Notes under the pieces: model-generated
The model's database searches: none
Told to the model about the DNA's origin: nothing
Seen by the model: the letters and a program-made list of their open reading frames with translations, nothing else
Made by a program: the position numbers and the translations under genes
Source of the DNA: Lingula anatina
Taxonomy: Eukaryota > Brachiopoda > Lingulata > Lingulida > Lingulidae
Assembly (NCBI RefSeq): GCF_001039355.2
Contig: NW_019773736.1
Location: forward strand, 999,347-1,032,690
Direction: 5' to 3'
DNA: 33,344 nucleotides
In this document: piece after piece, positions 1 through 11,061 of the stretch
Position numbering within the stretch: position 1 is the first letter of the stretch
Layout: every line of letters starts with the position of its first letter

Positions 1-1453
1 AAAAAAAGCTTAGTAGTGCTATACAACATATTTGAACATGTAATAATAAATAAATAAATTTGAAAGCAAAATACGTGATTTCAATAATTACTTTATTTTG
101 ATTGCGATAAAGCTAGTAACTTATTGTCGTAATATTATTCTTGTCATGCGCACATGAGCCTCGAAGGGAGGGCTAGACGGACAGCGAAGGTCATTCATTT
201 ACCAGATATATTGAGAGAAGAACGTTATATGGAGGTAGGTCTAGGAATACAAAATGTAAATCCAAACCTTTTCTTCTGTTGAGACATTTTGGAGAAATTT
301 AGGTCAGGGTTAAAGACAATTGTCGTTCAATAAGTGAAATTTATAACGGGTAATCGACGAGCATTTTAAACATGGCGGAGCTATTAGACTGTAGATTACC
401 CCTGAGTGTTTTATGTTTTAACTTACAATGTGATGCTTCAGTTTGAAAGATTATGAGATATAAACTTGGCTTAAGTATAACTTGAGTTCAGTTCACGTAG
501 TGATTCTATTACTGGAGTTAAATATATGTGATTTCTTAAACCAATAAACAAAAAATTCAAGTTTCAGTCATTCTTTATGATAATGAGCCACAGTGTGCGC
601 CAGAGTTTACAGCAAATGGATTTTTTCACTTAGGTTATGTAAATCAATCTCAAAACTTCATTTATTTTTTCACTTATCAGGGAGATATAATCAAGACACC
701 TCACATATAAGCTGCGCCTTGTATGAGGAGAGACTAGTCCACGGCGGGTGGTGGTAGTCTCAACATGCAGGGTAGGCAGCCATGTTTGCAGCAAAAATCT
801 GGTCTCATGGAATAAGCATGTATGTTATATGGCATTTTTATATAAATAAAATAAAATACCATCAAATAAGTCTCTTTAATGAATTGTTCCCTTTGCTAAC
901 GAGTGAGTAAAATTAGAAGAGTAATTGATGGCAACTAATTCACAATTTCTTCAACAATTATATAGCTCAGACGAAATTTATGAATGCTTTAAAAAGCAGA
1001 TTTAAATATTAACTGGTTATTTGAACTGATTGTCTTTTCAAATTGATGATAATTATAGGTAAAGGTTGAGTTAGATGTCACAGATAATGATGTCTAGTCT
1101 CACTACTCATTCTGTAAAACCTCAGTCATGTTTAGCAATGATACCTGTAAGACTGGCCAGGAGTTGAAGCACTTGCTGTTTTAAATAACTAGTAAGTCTT
1201 AGTGAACTTAATATCAATCATACATGTCACAATTAGATATTAACTGGTAATTTGAACTTATTGTGTCTTTTCCAAAATGCTGTTATTAACCAAGTTAGTC
1301 AGAGATGAAATTGTTACAAGATTAAATGCTAGCTTTGTAAGAAATTTGATAAAATTGAATAATGGAAATGATACTAGCATTTATATATTAAAAAAATACA
1401 AGTTGCATTATGATAGTTATATTGAAAATGAAAACGAGTGATAATGATGATGG
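1..1453. other. AT-rich stretch without a recognisable gene
   Basis: No ORF or spliced coding pattern that I recognise lies here. The only structure I see is a diverged direct duplication: a block starting near 1005 (ATTAACTGGTTATTTGAACT) reappears near 1238 with a few changes (ATTAACTGGTAATTTGAACT). The spacing of about 233 bases suggests an old tandem duplication. Confidence 0.5.
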
Positions 1454-1939
1454 TCATCTCATATTCCAGGTACCAGACCTGTTATTATGTGAAGATTGGA
1501 CAAGATGGACAATAACACTCCTTATCTGTGACCTGTTCTCCTCAGCAGTCTGTGCTGCCACGATGCCATAGCAAATGCCGGCCCATACCATTACACTACC
1601 TCCACCATTAGCCACCCGTCGAAGGACATTAGCGTCGACAAAACGCTCACCAACACGGTGCCAAACACGGCATCTGCCATCAGCGTGGTGCAGCTGGAAC
1701 CGGGATTCATCACTGAAGAGCACTGTCCTCCACCGTGCAAGTGTCCAGCGCACATTGGCCCAATTCAATTGGGTCCGACGTCGGACCGCTGTTAGGTCGA
1801 GGCCCTGGTGTGGACGACGTGCTTGAAGTCCAGCCTCCTGCAGACAGTTCCTTACTGTCTGGGCTGAAATACGCCTGTTTTGACGACCAACAGTCTCATC
1901 AACAGTCCTGGTTGCTGGTGATTGAGTTCCTGTACTCAA
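1454..1939 (-). pseudogene. Tc1-like transposase fragment (decayed)
   Basis: The minus-strand frame encodes the middle of a Tc1/mariner-type transposase. A helix-turn-helix stretch (RRISAQTVRNCLQEAGL) is followed by a linker with paired arginines (QARRP), then the start of the DDE catalytic core (VLFSDESRFQL), which carries the first catalytic Asp, and then a glycine-rich segment ending in SVMVWAGI. The family is usually about 340 aa; this copy is about 160 aa. After MVWAGI the reading drifts into unrelated sequence, so the second and third acidic catalytic residues are missing. The N-terminal DNA-binding part is also cut short. Terminal inverted repeats were not found on either side. It is therefore a dead fragment. 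The Tc1-like identity is firm from the HTH and DES motifs; the subfamily is not resolved. Confidence 0.85.
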
Positions 1940-2672
1940 CTTTTTGGTAATATAGTGATTGGCCGGTCAAAGGGCAACTTGGGTCTTAAAGTTTTCCTCT
2001 GCGTGTGTTCCCATATTCTGCTGCATATTGGTGACGTAGATGATTCCCTTCCATGCATTTTAAAGATTTATAGTGCTGTTGGTTGATAGCATTACTGGAA
2101 TTGTAGCCCAATTTGAAAAAAATAATTCAAATTCTTTTCTTAAAATTTATCGTCTATGGTTACTCTAGGTCTGGCAAGTCTTCCTCCTCTGATGTGCCTG
2201 TTTGGCATAGGTTAGCACTGGGCAAGATGCTACTCCACAGCCCAGCAGCCTCTGAGTCCCTGCTGTCTGAGTCGTCTCCATTTGGATGTCAGTTGGGTGT
2301 TACAGGGGTCGTGGCAGTAGTGTCCACTTACCACAGCATGTGCTCTTTCTTTCTCTCTCGCTTATTCTCTCCCAGCTTCTTTCTCTACTGTTTTTCTTTG
2401 TCTTCTACCTGGTGATTGCTGAAATGACACTTAGCTGTTATTTGTACAATTAGTCCGCTGGGGCCTTGTAGTACTTTGTTCATTTATTGTGTCAGCTGGC
2501 TCAATTTTTTTGCTGCATTTTGACAAACAAATTATTTACCTCCAGATGGCAGATCTGCAGAACTTGGACTTTGTATCCTCTCTGTAGCAGTAATATGTCT
2601 TACTGCAAAGACCAACGATACTGTTACCAATCCACTCTGCTTTAAATAATCTGGGGTACGTTTTCAGGCGTA
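1940..2672. other. Gene-free spacer between transposon remnants
   Basis: I see no supported gene. Around 2330-2410 there is a pyrimidine-rich low-complexity tract. Read on the minus strand, 2165-2330 gives a serine- and acid-rich peptide without a recognisable domain; it may be debris of the neighbouring mobile elements. Confidence 0.4.
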
Positions 2673-3084
2673 TCAGTAACCATAGATGTTTTTCTGCTTT
2701 GTACGCTTCCTCATATGAGGTTTAATTAAGTATTTTAAGCTATCCACCGAAAAGGCAATGTAAGCGGAATCTGTGTCCATTTCACAATTTTGGACAGATC
2801 CACAAATTTTTGCATGACTTGGTGTCATGGTACTTTTCTTTGTTGGTGACTGTTTTACCGTCGCCGGAATTACCAATGAGTTTCATGGTGTCGGCCACGA
2901 TGGCCTTGGACTTGTCCCTGTCTCTCTTGCTGTGAGCGTCACTCAGGGCGTTTCTGAAGTGCTCAAAAGAGGATTGTGGTGTGTATTCGACTACCTGGTA
3001 GATATGAGAGATGCGAAGACCGTTTTCCATGTACCATTTCAAAAGGGGTGTGGCCAGTAATATAAAAAAACTCCCAATCAACAA
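2673..3084 (-). pseudogene. Type-B DNA polymerase fragment of a Polinton/Maverick-like element (broken)
   Basis: Two overlapping minus-strand frames carry pieces of a protein-primed family B DNA polymerase of the sort carried by self-synthesising DNA transposons and relatives. The first frame (from 3084 down) contains an LLATPLLKWY segment, then IYQVVEYTP, then a degenerate finger motif B (MKLIGNSGDG, where the family normally has an aromatic residue before the last Gly), and ends at a stop near 2782. The second frame contains the palm motif C with the two catalytic aspartates (EMDTDSAYIAF, near 2780-2750). Motifs B and C are much closer than in intact polymerases, so an internal deletion plus a frameshift separates them. 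No integrase, ATPase or capsid gene of such an element was recognised nearby. Assignment to Polinton rather than another PolB-bearing element is inference. Confidence 0.7.
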
Positions 3085-3173
3085 TGTTCTTCAGATGCTC
3101 ATAATAATTGGTTCCTATGTGAAGAGTAGCCAATATTGTCTGAAAAACATGTTGGTTTAGGATTTCTCTTTTT

Positions 3174-3360
3174 AGCACCTTGAGCACAGCATGTTTGCAG
3201 TGGTAAGATACCAAGAATTAACAAACATCATCCGTATATTTTGCCAAAATATGCACAGGTACCAGCGTCTGGATTTCATTTTGTAGGAATGCTTAGCCAC
3301 AATGCAATCATGGAGGTCTACTCGCTTTGCGCTTTGTCATATCTTCTGACGCCGTTCATC
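3174..3360 (-). pseudogene. piggyBac-like transposase fragment (broken)
   Basis: Reading the minus strand down from 3321 gives VDLHDCIVAKHSYKMKSRRW, followed by YLCIFWQNIRMMFVNSWYL, before a stop near 3174. This matches the C-terminal part of piggyBac-family (DDE_Tnp_1_7) transposases, where VD.HD precedes a basic stretch, an RRWY motif and a hydrophobic NSWYL-type segment. Just upstream, in another frame, is RRYDKAQSE, resembling the segment that normally precedes VDLHD. A stop and frame change separate the two, so the gene is dead. The ORF is too short to stand out on length. The remnant abuts the polymerase fragment at 2673-3084, suggesting nested or serial insertions. The TTAA target sites expected for piggyBac were not traced. 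Confidence 0.6.
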
Positions 3361-5929
3361 AGATGAATACCATGTAACGTGGATAGAGTGGTGACAGCCC
3401 TGTGCCTTGAGGACATCTTGGTCTGAAGTAGATTAGAAGCTCTTGCCTTGAGAAGTTTGTTCCTGATGGGAGGGTATCAGGTACTGAGCCTCGCCTGGGA
3501 GGGCGGGGCCAGGTGTAGGAGGTTTGCAGGAAAGCATTGTAAGTATATTATGCTGAAAACCTGGAAGGCGCATTGCCAATGATAGGGCAATATGGGGGGA
3601 TTTCTTTTCTCTGCGAGGGGCATGGTAAAAGATACCTGCCCATCATCGTTGACCTTTGGCTGGGGAATTACAGAAAGGTGGGAGGAAGTAGGGATTTCAT
3701 GGGCATTTTCTTTAAGGGTTTCCATAACAGTAAATTGATGTTATTCTTAAGAATGGACAGATTGATTCTTAATTCTGTCCAATAAGAGTAGGATTTCATC
3801 ATATTTGCTGCACCCACTGCACTGTCTGTGTAATGACATATCAATTTTAGTTGTTTTTGTTTATTAATTTAATCCAGGCATGTTCTTTTCAATTCTCACA
3901 CCCCTTGCTCGATTTTTTCTCTCTCTTGTCACTATGTTATTTGAATTAATATACAAGGTTTACAATTGGTTCCCAAGTATTTCTGCTATAAGGGAACGCC
4001 TTCCACTTAAAAAGGTACTTGTCTCTTGCTGGAGGTGCTGGGCCACCCCTGTTCATTCCTTTGGTTGCTGGGAGATTTCCCATACCTATGGTTTGGCGCA
4101 TTCTTTATCAGGACACACTGCACGCCAAGCTGGGGCTAGTACTGAATTGTCAGTACTGCTCTCAGTTCTTACTACCTCGGGACATATGTAACCCATTTGT
4201 CTAATTGTGTCTAAGAAATATTTACATATGATTGAACTCTTATGGTTTGTGTGGTTATACTTTAACCAAATAATTCTCCTGGAAAACCCATCAATGCAAC
4301 CATATACTTCAAAATCATGGCATAGTCTCTGTCAGCTATCTTTTTATGCCAAGTATCTGGCACTGGAGCAGGTAACCTTTAAAGAAAAAAAATTGTGATG
4401 ATGTACCAAAGAAATGGTACTACTCTGTTCATGCTTCTGTAGATGACCATCTTTTTTGCCAACAAGGTGTCAGCAACACCAATTTCTGCCAGTGATTTTG
4501 AGTTTCCTGTTCTGTCTCTGTACTGCTGCCCTTGGCCACTGCTACTATTTCTACTCTCAGGATAAATAGGTATCTCATGGATGCCCTCTTCAATATTCCT
4601 GCAACAAAATCATTATGGTGTTCTAGCTGAATTTGCAGTGTGTGTGTCCCTTCTTTTTATATGGCAGTATGCTGTGAAAAGTTTTTCGCCTTCTAGTTGT
4701 CTAACAAATGGTTACTTCTTTTGCATAATATTTACCTGTAAAAGCTAATTGATTCTTTTTTATTTACCTCTCTTCCAGTGTTTTTCTGTCTTTGATTTCA
4801 CATTCTCCCTAGTAACTTGTGCACTTTCTCTTATGTTATGTGTGGGTCACCCAAAAGAGACTGTTCAATAGTAAACAGTTAGTCACGGATAATCCATCAC
4901 ATTCATACATTGAACGAAAAAATTAATTCTTATGTCCTTTATTAGTTCCCCATCTTCAGTTAAAGAAAAAGTTTATTCTGCACGTCTTACTACTATTTAT
5001 TCTTAGCTATGTAGTCACCTTAAAAAGTCTTCTTCAGTGTATACACTTACAAAGAAGTATTCTCATATATAATACAAGGTAGTACAGCTATAAAACAAGC
5101 ATACTCTTTGCTTGACCAAGCCCTACACTTTAAGATATCTTTGGAAATTATATTCCATGCACAGTGTAAGTTGGTCGAAGCACAAACAATTACTAGGCTG
5201 TCTGATTTTCTGCTGTCTAACAAAGCCATGTTGCCATAGAAACAGCGACGTGCAGTGAACTGCGTGTGATAATGTGCCAGAGCTATGTGTCAATCAATTT
5301 TAATTAAAAAAGTTATCGCATGTATAATAAAAACTGACCATAGTTGTCAGTATCTTATGTATCCTCCCTCTACTTGGATACATTCTTAGCACTTTCTACT
5401 CTGTCGTGGTACGCAAATTTATGAATAACCATCATAGCTTTAATTGTGGGACTGGGCCCATATCTGTCTAATAGTGACCTTTGCACAGTTTGAAAGTTAG
5501 ATTTGTCCATTAAGATTAAAAAGATGAATCGTTAGAGCTAGATCCTGAGGGTGCTGGTCTGTTGGGTACATGAGGTGGTCGTATTGTGGTGTTGGTGGCC
5601 ATAGTGGCAACGGGAGGCGTCTGTATATTGGAGTTAGATCAGCCATAGTGAGGAATGCTATTTGAGGACACTTACTCATTCCAGTTCCAGTCAGATGGGG
5701 ATTGGGCACTGGGTCACCAAGGATGATGATAACCCTCTGGCTCTGGTAGGTTGGTGTTCTTGTTTGGTTTAACAATATGGCCAGGAAGAAGCAGACCTCA
5801 CCAGGGTATCTGCCTGATGGCTGAATGCCTTGGCAGTGGCGAAATTGAAGTTGGCGATCAGTGCCTGGTTGCACAGGAGCTTGGGCAGGGCTTTCAGGTT
5901 ATGTTGGCATCTTGGTAGTTGTGGATTTT
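3361..5929. other. Long stretch without a supported gene
   Basis: Several short open frames exist on both strands (up to about 125 codons, for example 5497-5874 minus), but none shows a recognisable domain, splice structure or consistent codon use. The 5497-5874 segment directly follows the gag remnant on the same strand and may be its degraded C-terminal part. A CxxC-like zinc-knuckle pattern is suggested there but is not convincing. Confidence 0.45.
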
Positions 5930-6440
5930 ATTTTATCAAATTGGGTGCTCAGGGCGTTCAGTGTCACCATGGCTGAAGAGGGCTGAATTGGGTCTCAGCT
6001 TGGCAGGCATGCTGGACGAGGTGCTCAAATGTCTGCAGAGCATGTTAAGCTACAAACGGCCTGATTTCAGGTAAAACCCCATGCAGGATTGCCTGAATGG
6101 TATGTTCAGTATGGAGCTGGACTTTCGTGGCCTCGCATCTCATTTCAGCAATGTAGCCTTGAATTGGCTGGTCTGGTTTCGGAGTCTTGTGAAATAATTT
6201 CGAGACCATAACCCATCTGGGGTTCTCCGTTGGTTTAAAGCTCTCCTTAAGGAGTCTATGGTGCCTTTTTGTTGATCTGACAGCCTGTCAAACCAATCCT
6301 GGGCCACATTTCTCAGCAACAGTGAGTAGGAAGCAAGTTGCTGCGCCTCATTCATGTTGCGATAGGTGGTATAATTTTCAGATGCCACAGCCACCTGCCT
6401 GGGTCTTCTTGAGGGGTTCCATTGACCTTACCTGACAAAA
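5930..6440 (-). pseudogene. LTR-retrotransposon gag remnant (Ty3/gypsy-like, frameshifted)
   Basis: The minus strand carries a retrotransposon gag (capsid) region in several frames. Near 6400 one frame reads TPQEDPGRWLWHL. After a frame change the next reads NYTTYRNMNEAQQLASYSLL, then LRNVAQDWFDRLSDQQKGTI, which is the classic capsid core with its buried WFD segment. After a further shift a third frame reads IQAILHGVLPEIRPFV and ends HACQAE, matching the C-terminal capsid helices. At least two frameshifts and an internal stop make it non-coding. No protease, reverse transcriptase or integrase was recognised downstream, and no LTRs were found, so only the gag portion survives. Assignment to Ty3/gypsy is inferred from the capsid layout. 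Confidence 0.65.
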
Positions 6441-7786
6441 GGAACTACGCGGTATATAGAAGAGGGGTTTTCACTTTAAACCTTATGTTAGCCCATGACA
6501 GTAGCCTTTCCTTGTGATTTTGGTGCTCTTTGAATGCATGGCATAATAACTTCTTAACATTGCCCTATACCCTTATACAATGTTATTGTATGCTGACAAA
6601 CAGTGATGTCGGGTGCCTTGCATGTATTGCTTTGTGCGTTGTTGATGTGGACATATTTTCGGTGTTGCTTTGTACCTTACAGTGTCATTATTTACCTATG
6701 ACAGTTAAGACAACTTGTGTGTATTTTAAACAATAGTGTTTCTTCACACAATATTTTCTTGGCCAGTATAGGTGATCTTTCCATTGAGAATTTTTCATCA
6801 CTTTTATGCTCTCAGAAATATATACACCTATTAGAACTGTGACCAAGCAGTCTCTGCAGAAAACATTTGGCATTCTTTTTGTCAACCTGCAGGTAGTTTC
6901 ATTGGCTATAATTATATTTTATATCTTGTAATTCAACTGACTTAAGTTCCACATATAATGTTATGATGCAACTGACAAAAGTTCTACATTTAACATTTTT
7001 ATACAGTAAGACATAGTTCCATATGTGTTGTGAAATCGATCTAAAATCTGGGAAGTTTGTATATATTTAACATTATTATACAGTAGGACATAGTTATGTG
7101 TTGTGAAATCGATCTAAAATCTGGGAAGTTTGTATATACCTCTTGTCATCAAAGATATAGTAAGATAACTGCTCGAAGTATTGAGGATAGATAGAGCATT
7201 AATGTTTTAAAAGTAAATTCAATTAAAAAAATATTTTGCAAGTGAAAGAATTCTGTGTAATGATTACATTAATAAAATTGGTTTTTGTAATGTACGTAAT
7301 TTGTTGTTTGTTTTATATTGTCTGGTTGTAATGATTTGTTCCTTGTGAAGAGCAATGAGAGTGGATAACGACTTTGACAGAAACATGCGTGTGAAACTTA
7401 TTACTATTATCTTTTGAAGTCAATTAGTTCTGTTCATAATTTACTGTTTAACAAAAGCCATTATGCGATGTAACTTTGAATACAACGTGACCGTCTGAGG
7501 CACAAATTTTCAACAAGATTTAATCTGAAATTTATCATCGCTCCTGATTTGCAAATTACAAATGTAAAAATAAAACCCAAGTGAAAACTGCAAGCTAAGA
7601 AATTTGAAACGAGCATCATGTTTGCAAATCACCCCCTAGTTAGGTCTTTTAATTAAAATTTAATGAGGAAAGCCGCGGCTTTGTCATTCACATTATTATA
7701 TGGACATTTTTAGGGTCAACACCACTGCACAATCACATTTGGAGTGTTGAGCAAAATTTTTAATGCTTTACATAAAATGTTGACAT
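6441..7786. other. Gene-free AT-rich spacer
   Basis: No supported gene. The clearest structure is the tandem duplication listed separately at 6985-7138. Confidence 0.4.
6985..7138. repeat. Two-copy tandem duplication, about 77 bp period
   Basis: A block running from TTTAACATT through TGTGAAATCGATCTAAAATC and on to GGGAAGTTTGTATATA starts at 6989 and again at 7066. The copies are nearly identical over the right-hand 45 bases and differ by small substitutions and a short deletion on the left. No coding potential is visible; this looks like recent slippage or unequal exchange. Confidence 0.85.
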
Positions 7787-8072
7787 ATGCTATGCAGGAG
7801 CGGATTCAGGATTATTTGAAGGGGGGGGGCGCGGATACATATCCGACCCCCCCCCCCCCCCTTGGCATGGGGTTGGGGCCTGCTGAAGGGTCCCGAAAAA
7901 ACTTAAGTGTTTTAGAGGGCGCACGGTGCCACTTGATTCAGCTACTCAAAATTCTAATTTCAAGAGGGGACCACTGGTCTTTTTTTTTTTTTTGTTTTTT
8001 TTTTTTTTAATCGAAGGGGGGGGGGGGTCCGGATCCCCCCCCCAAACACCCCATAAACCCGCCAATGCTATG
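7787..8072. mobile_element. Short non-autonomous element with 8-bp target duplication (hAT-like MITE)
   Basis: The direct repeat ATGCTATG is at 7787-7794 and again at 8065-8072. Between them is a 270-bp element starting CAGGAGCGGATTCAGGATT, with long G runs then C runs on the left arm and G then C runs on the right. The right end is a degenerate inverted copy of the left end: read from the other strand it begins TGGCGGGTTTATGGGGTG and then enters a G run. An 8-bp duplication with CAG-type ends is the hallmark of hAT superfamily insertions. No transposase is encoded. The internal open frame is an artefact of homopolymers. The poorly matching terminal bases lower confidence in the superfamily call. 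Confidence 0.6.
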
Positions 8073-9803
8073 AGCTACAAGAATCGCTAATGCTTCAATG
8101 ACCAGTACTTCGAGACTTGTGCCAAGTTGATCCATTTTCACCTCAAGCCCTTTAAACCCAGAACAATGAATTACCCATTACCAGGGCCACAGATAGATTT
8201 TTAACGTAATATTTACAGATATTTCTCTAGCTCATTCTTTATACTTTTATTTTCTATGGAGAGGGATTTTTTTGCAAAGGATTGACACCACTCAGCCGGC
8301 GGCTTTTGTGAGAAAGGAACGAGAAAATGGTGTTAAGTATTAACCTTTGATATGGGGTCGTAGTCAGCAGGCAATACAAAACTTCATATTATATTATAAT
8401 CCTGTTGTAGTAGTAATAAATATAGGTTATTATAAAAAATTGCAGTTTGCTTTGGTTACAGGGTTGTTTATTTGTGAAATGCATCTAGCACCTCTGAAGG
8501 AATTTGTCCTTAATGGGCCCTCTCGGCATGTCTTTGTGCTCTGTGTGCGGTTTTAGTATTATTTAAGGACGTGGGCACCTTTTAAAAGCCTGGGTTAACC
8601 ATGGGGATTAAAGAGAAACATCAATTTGATATAAGTATGGATTGATTGCGGTACTAGAATTGCCCCTCACCTTCTTTTATGATTAATTTTGAGGGTCATT
8701 TATGTTGAACTATGGCTTTGAAAGCGATGGCAAATACAATGTGAGAATTATTGACACAGCTATAGGCGTAGGAGCCTGGTAGGGGGGTCGGTAAGTGCCA
8801 CAGACAATGTTCCAGTAAACCAGTTTTTTTTTTCACATGAAAGCTAAAAAAACTTTAATAAATCTGAAGATTTGGGTAGGATTGTGGTAGGAGTACAAAG
8901 TTGGATTAAAACATTTTATGTATTAAATACCATAAGGCTACCATGGATGGGTGAACCGCATCTTTCTATGACCTTTAGTGTATTTGCTCACGTGATTCTG
9001 GAGAGTTGTTCACGTCTACTTTTTTAACTCCACAGATATTTGAAAACAAAAAAGTTCCTCACTACACAAATTCTTCATATATGGATGTACTGCACACAGG
9101 CCATTGCGAGAAAAACTAAGATACGCTCTCTATCAGATGAAGAAAAGAAAAGATCGCACTAAGTCTGGCAGAAAATATTGCTAAATTACTGAACGCGTGT
9201 TCCTTGCAATTGAAACGTTTTGAATGCAGTAGCTCAATTCAATTCCTTTCGAAAATCATCACCATTGGACGATTTTTACAAAATTCATATTTTACTGGCA
9301 TGTGCCTGCTTCAGTGAAATAAGAAGTGCCTTTTTCTGCTTAGTATCTGTATATTTGTCAGTTTGTAGAGTTTCCATTCTCTCAAAACGTCATAAAAAAC
9401 ATTGCTTTTACAAACTGAATCTCCACAACATTCAAATCATCATGGGTATGATTACTGTTTTCATAAAATAAAATTGCCGTTTTTATTGGTTTTCGTATAT
9501 GCATTTTATTCATTCATTTAACTTCCTATTTTAGAGGATATTGTTACACACTTGTAAGGACTGTATCGCAAGCTTAACGTAAAAGTTCTAACTTCAAAAG
9601 CACGTCAACTATATTTCATTAATTTCATTCGTTAATTTATAATATACTGACAGTAATGAAAACGCATCATTTATTTATCAAATAATATTTTAAGTTAATT
9701 TGGCACATTAAGAACATAACATTTTTCGTGTGAAATATGGCACATTATTCTGTCACAGGTGAAGGTGAAATAAAGGTCAGAAAAGATCATTAAAATGCAA
9801 GGT

Positions 9804-9990
9804 CACGTGATCAAATCTCTTTGGTTCCGCCCATCCTCCAGCATCCCCAGGGCCCGCAGTCACTCTTACAGTGTCAGACGTGGCATCGCTAAACTTTTTT
9901 ATCACGTGTCATACTGGATTTGGTGACTACCTTAAATAGGCTTAATTAATCACCATATATTGAACCTGATTAATTCACACCAATCACGTG
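9804..9990. promoter_or_regulatory. Cluster of three CACGTG E-boxes
   Basis: The palindrome CACGTG occurs at 9804-9809, 9903-9908 and 9985-9990, with a further copy at 8999-9004. Two of the three are flanked as GTCACGTGAT and ATCACGTGAC, close to the extended palindrome bound by MITF/TFE and USF-type bHLH-zip factors. One such hexamer is expected per about 4 kb in random sequence and fewer in AT-rich DNA. The cluster lies about 1.1 kb beyond the 3' end of DUOXA. Enhancer function is inference only. Confidence 0.35.
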
Positions 9991-10935
9991 ACAGGAAAAA
10001 CACATGATTTTGTAACAGCTGATCACAAAATCACTGAAGCGGAAATTGTAAACATCCGAGTGGTCAGCCCACTCTCTTATGACCAAACAAGTGCATTTGT
10101 ACTCGTTTATATGGTTGGAATCGATTCTCGGTAAAAAAAAAAAGTACAAGAAACTTTTTTGATGCGTTTTCATTGACTGTCAGTATAGTTACGCAATACA
10201 TATTGAGGAGTAACGCCCAGCACTATGGGCTCATAAGACACTAAAAGACTTAATGTATACAATCGTCTTCTGTATCGCATATTTTAACTAACAATTTTGC
10301 AAGCAGTCTGATATTATTTTCCATTAATTTCTTATAAGTCCTCCAAGCGTTCTGTTATGCAAGAAAAAATTTTCTTAAGCCCAAGGCCACACAACACGGA
10401 CCATTACTTTCCTCTGTTGATTTAACTGCTGGTTAGGTAAGGTGCGTGTGAATGACCGCTCGAGGAGGTGTCAGCCATCGACCACCGTGGTCACAAACTG
10501 ACCTTTTGTCTATTTATGGCCACTTAAAAGTTAGGAACCAATATTTTTGTTAGGCTTGCGGGTCAATGATTGCGATTAAAAAGCCCCTCCTTGACAGGAA
10601 ACTTATTTTTCTTGTACAAGCAAAGAAAGATGAACTCTATGGATATACATATATACTGTATTTACACATATATTATGCTGGCGCTCTAATGTGTTTATAT
10701 TCCGTGTAACGTTCAATGAGAACCATGCTTAAAAGTTACAGCACTTCTGATCATACTATACATTAATTATTAGGAAAAATAAGTGGACTTCTTCGGCCGT
10801 TTTCAAACTGGAAACGGATCACAAGACTTGAAGGGAAATTTCAATTACCACATTTTTAAGAATGTTTAAAAGTATATTTTCAATTGGTACCTGGTAGCTG
10901 TGATTTTGTGAACACTTGTCCCCTAAATTTTACTG

Positions 10936-10941
10936 TTTAAT
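10936..10941 (-). terminator. Possible poly(A) signal (ATTAAA) for DUOXA
   Basis: On the minus strand the common variant ATTAAA lies about 120 bases past the DUOXA stop codon. No canonical AATAAA was noticed closer on that strand. A single hexamer is weak evidence. Confidence 0.3.
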
Positions 10942-11061
10942 TACAATAAATTCAAGAAAGATAGCTTTTAAATAACACAGGGCTTTTATAAACCACCAAT
11001 TTCGCCTTCAGTCTTATGGTTAGAGATAAGATCGTAGGCGCAAGCACTGGCCTATATGTAG

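Larger units (their letters stand above)
8073..11061. other. 3' flank of the DUOXA gene, no supported gene
   Basis: Scattered short open frames have no recognisable domains. Apart from the E-box cluster at 9804-9990 and a possible poly(A) signal for the minus-strand gene, I see nothing to annotate. Confidence 0.45.

Noticed and set aside
2963-3214. Minus-strand open frame of 83 codons over the polymerase and piggyBac fragments
   Set aside because: It is a shadow frame. The peptide motifs recognisable in this interval lie in the other two minus-strand frames.
5497-5874. Open frame of 125 codons on the minus strand
   Set aside because: Proline-rich, no recognisable domain. It directly follows the gag remnant and is probably decayed retrotransposon sequence, not a gene.
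7744-8010. Open frame of 88 codons with poly-Gly, poly-Pro and poly-Phe
   Set aside because: The peptide is produced by G, C and T homopolymers of the short transposable element at 7787-8072.
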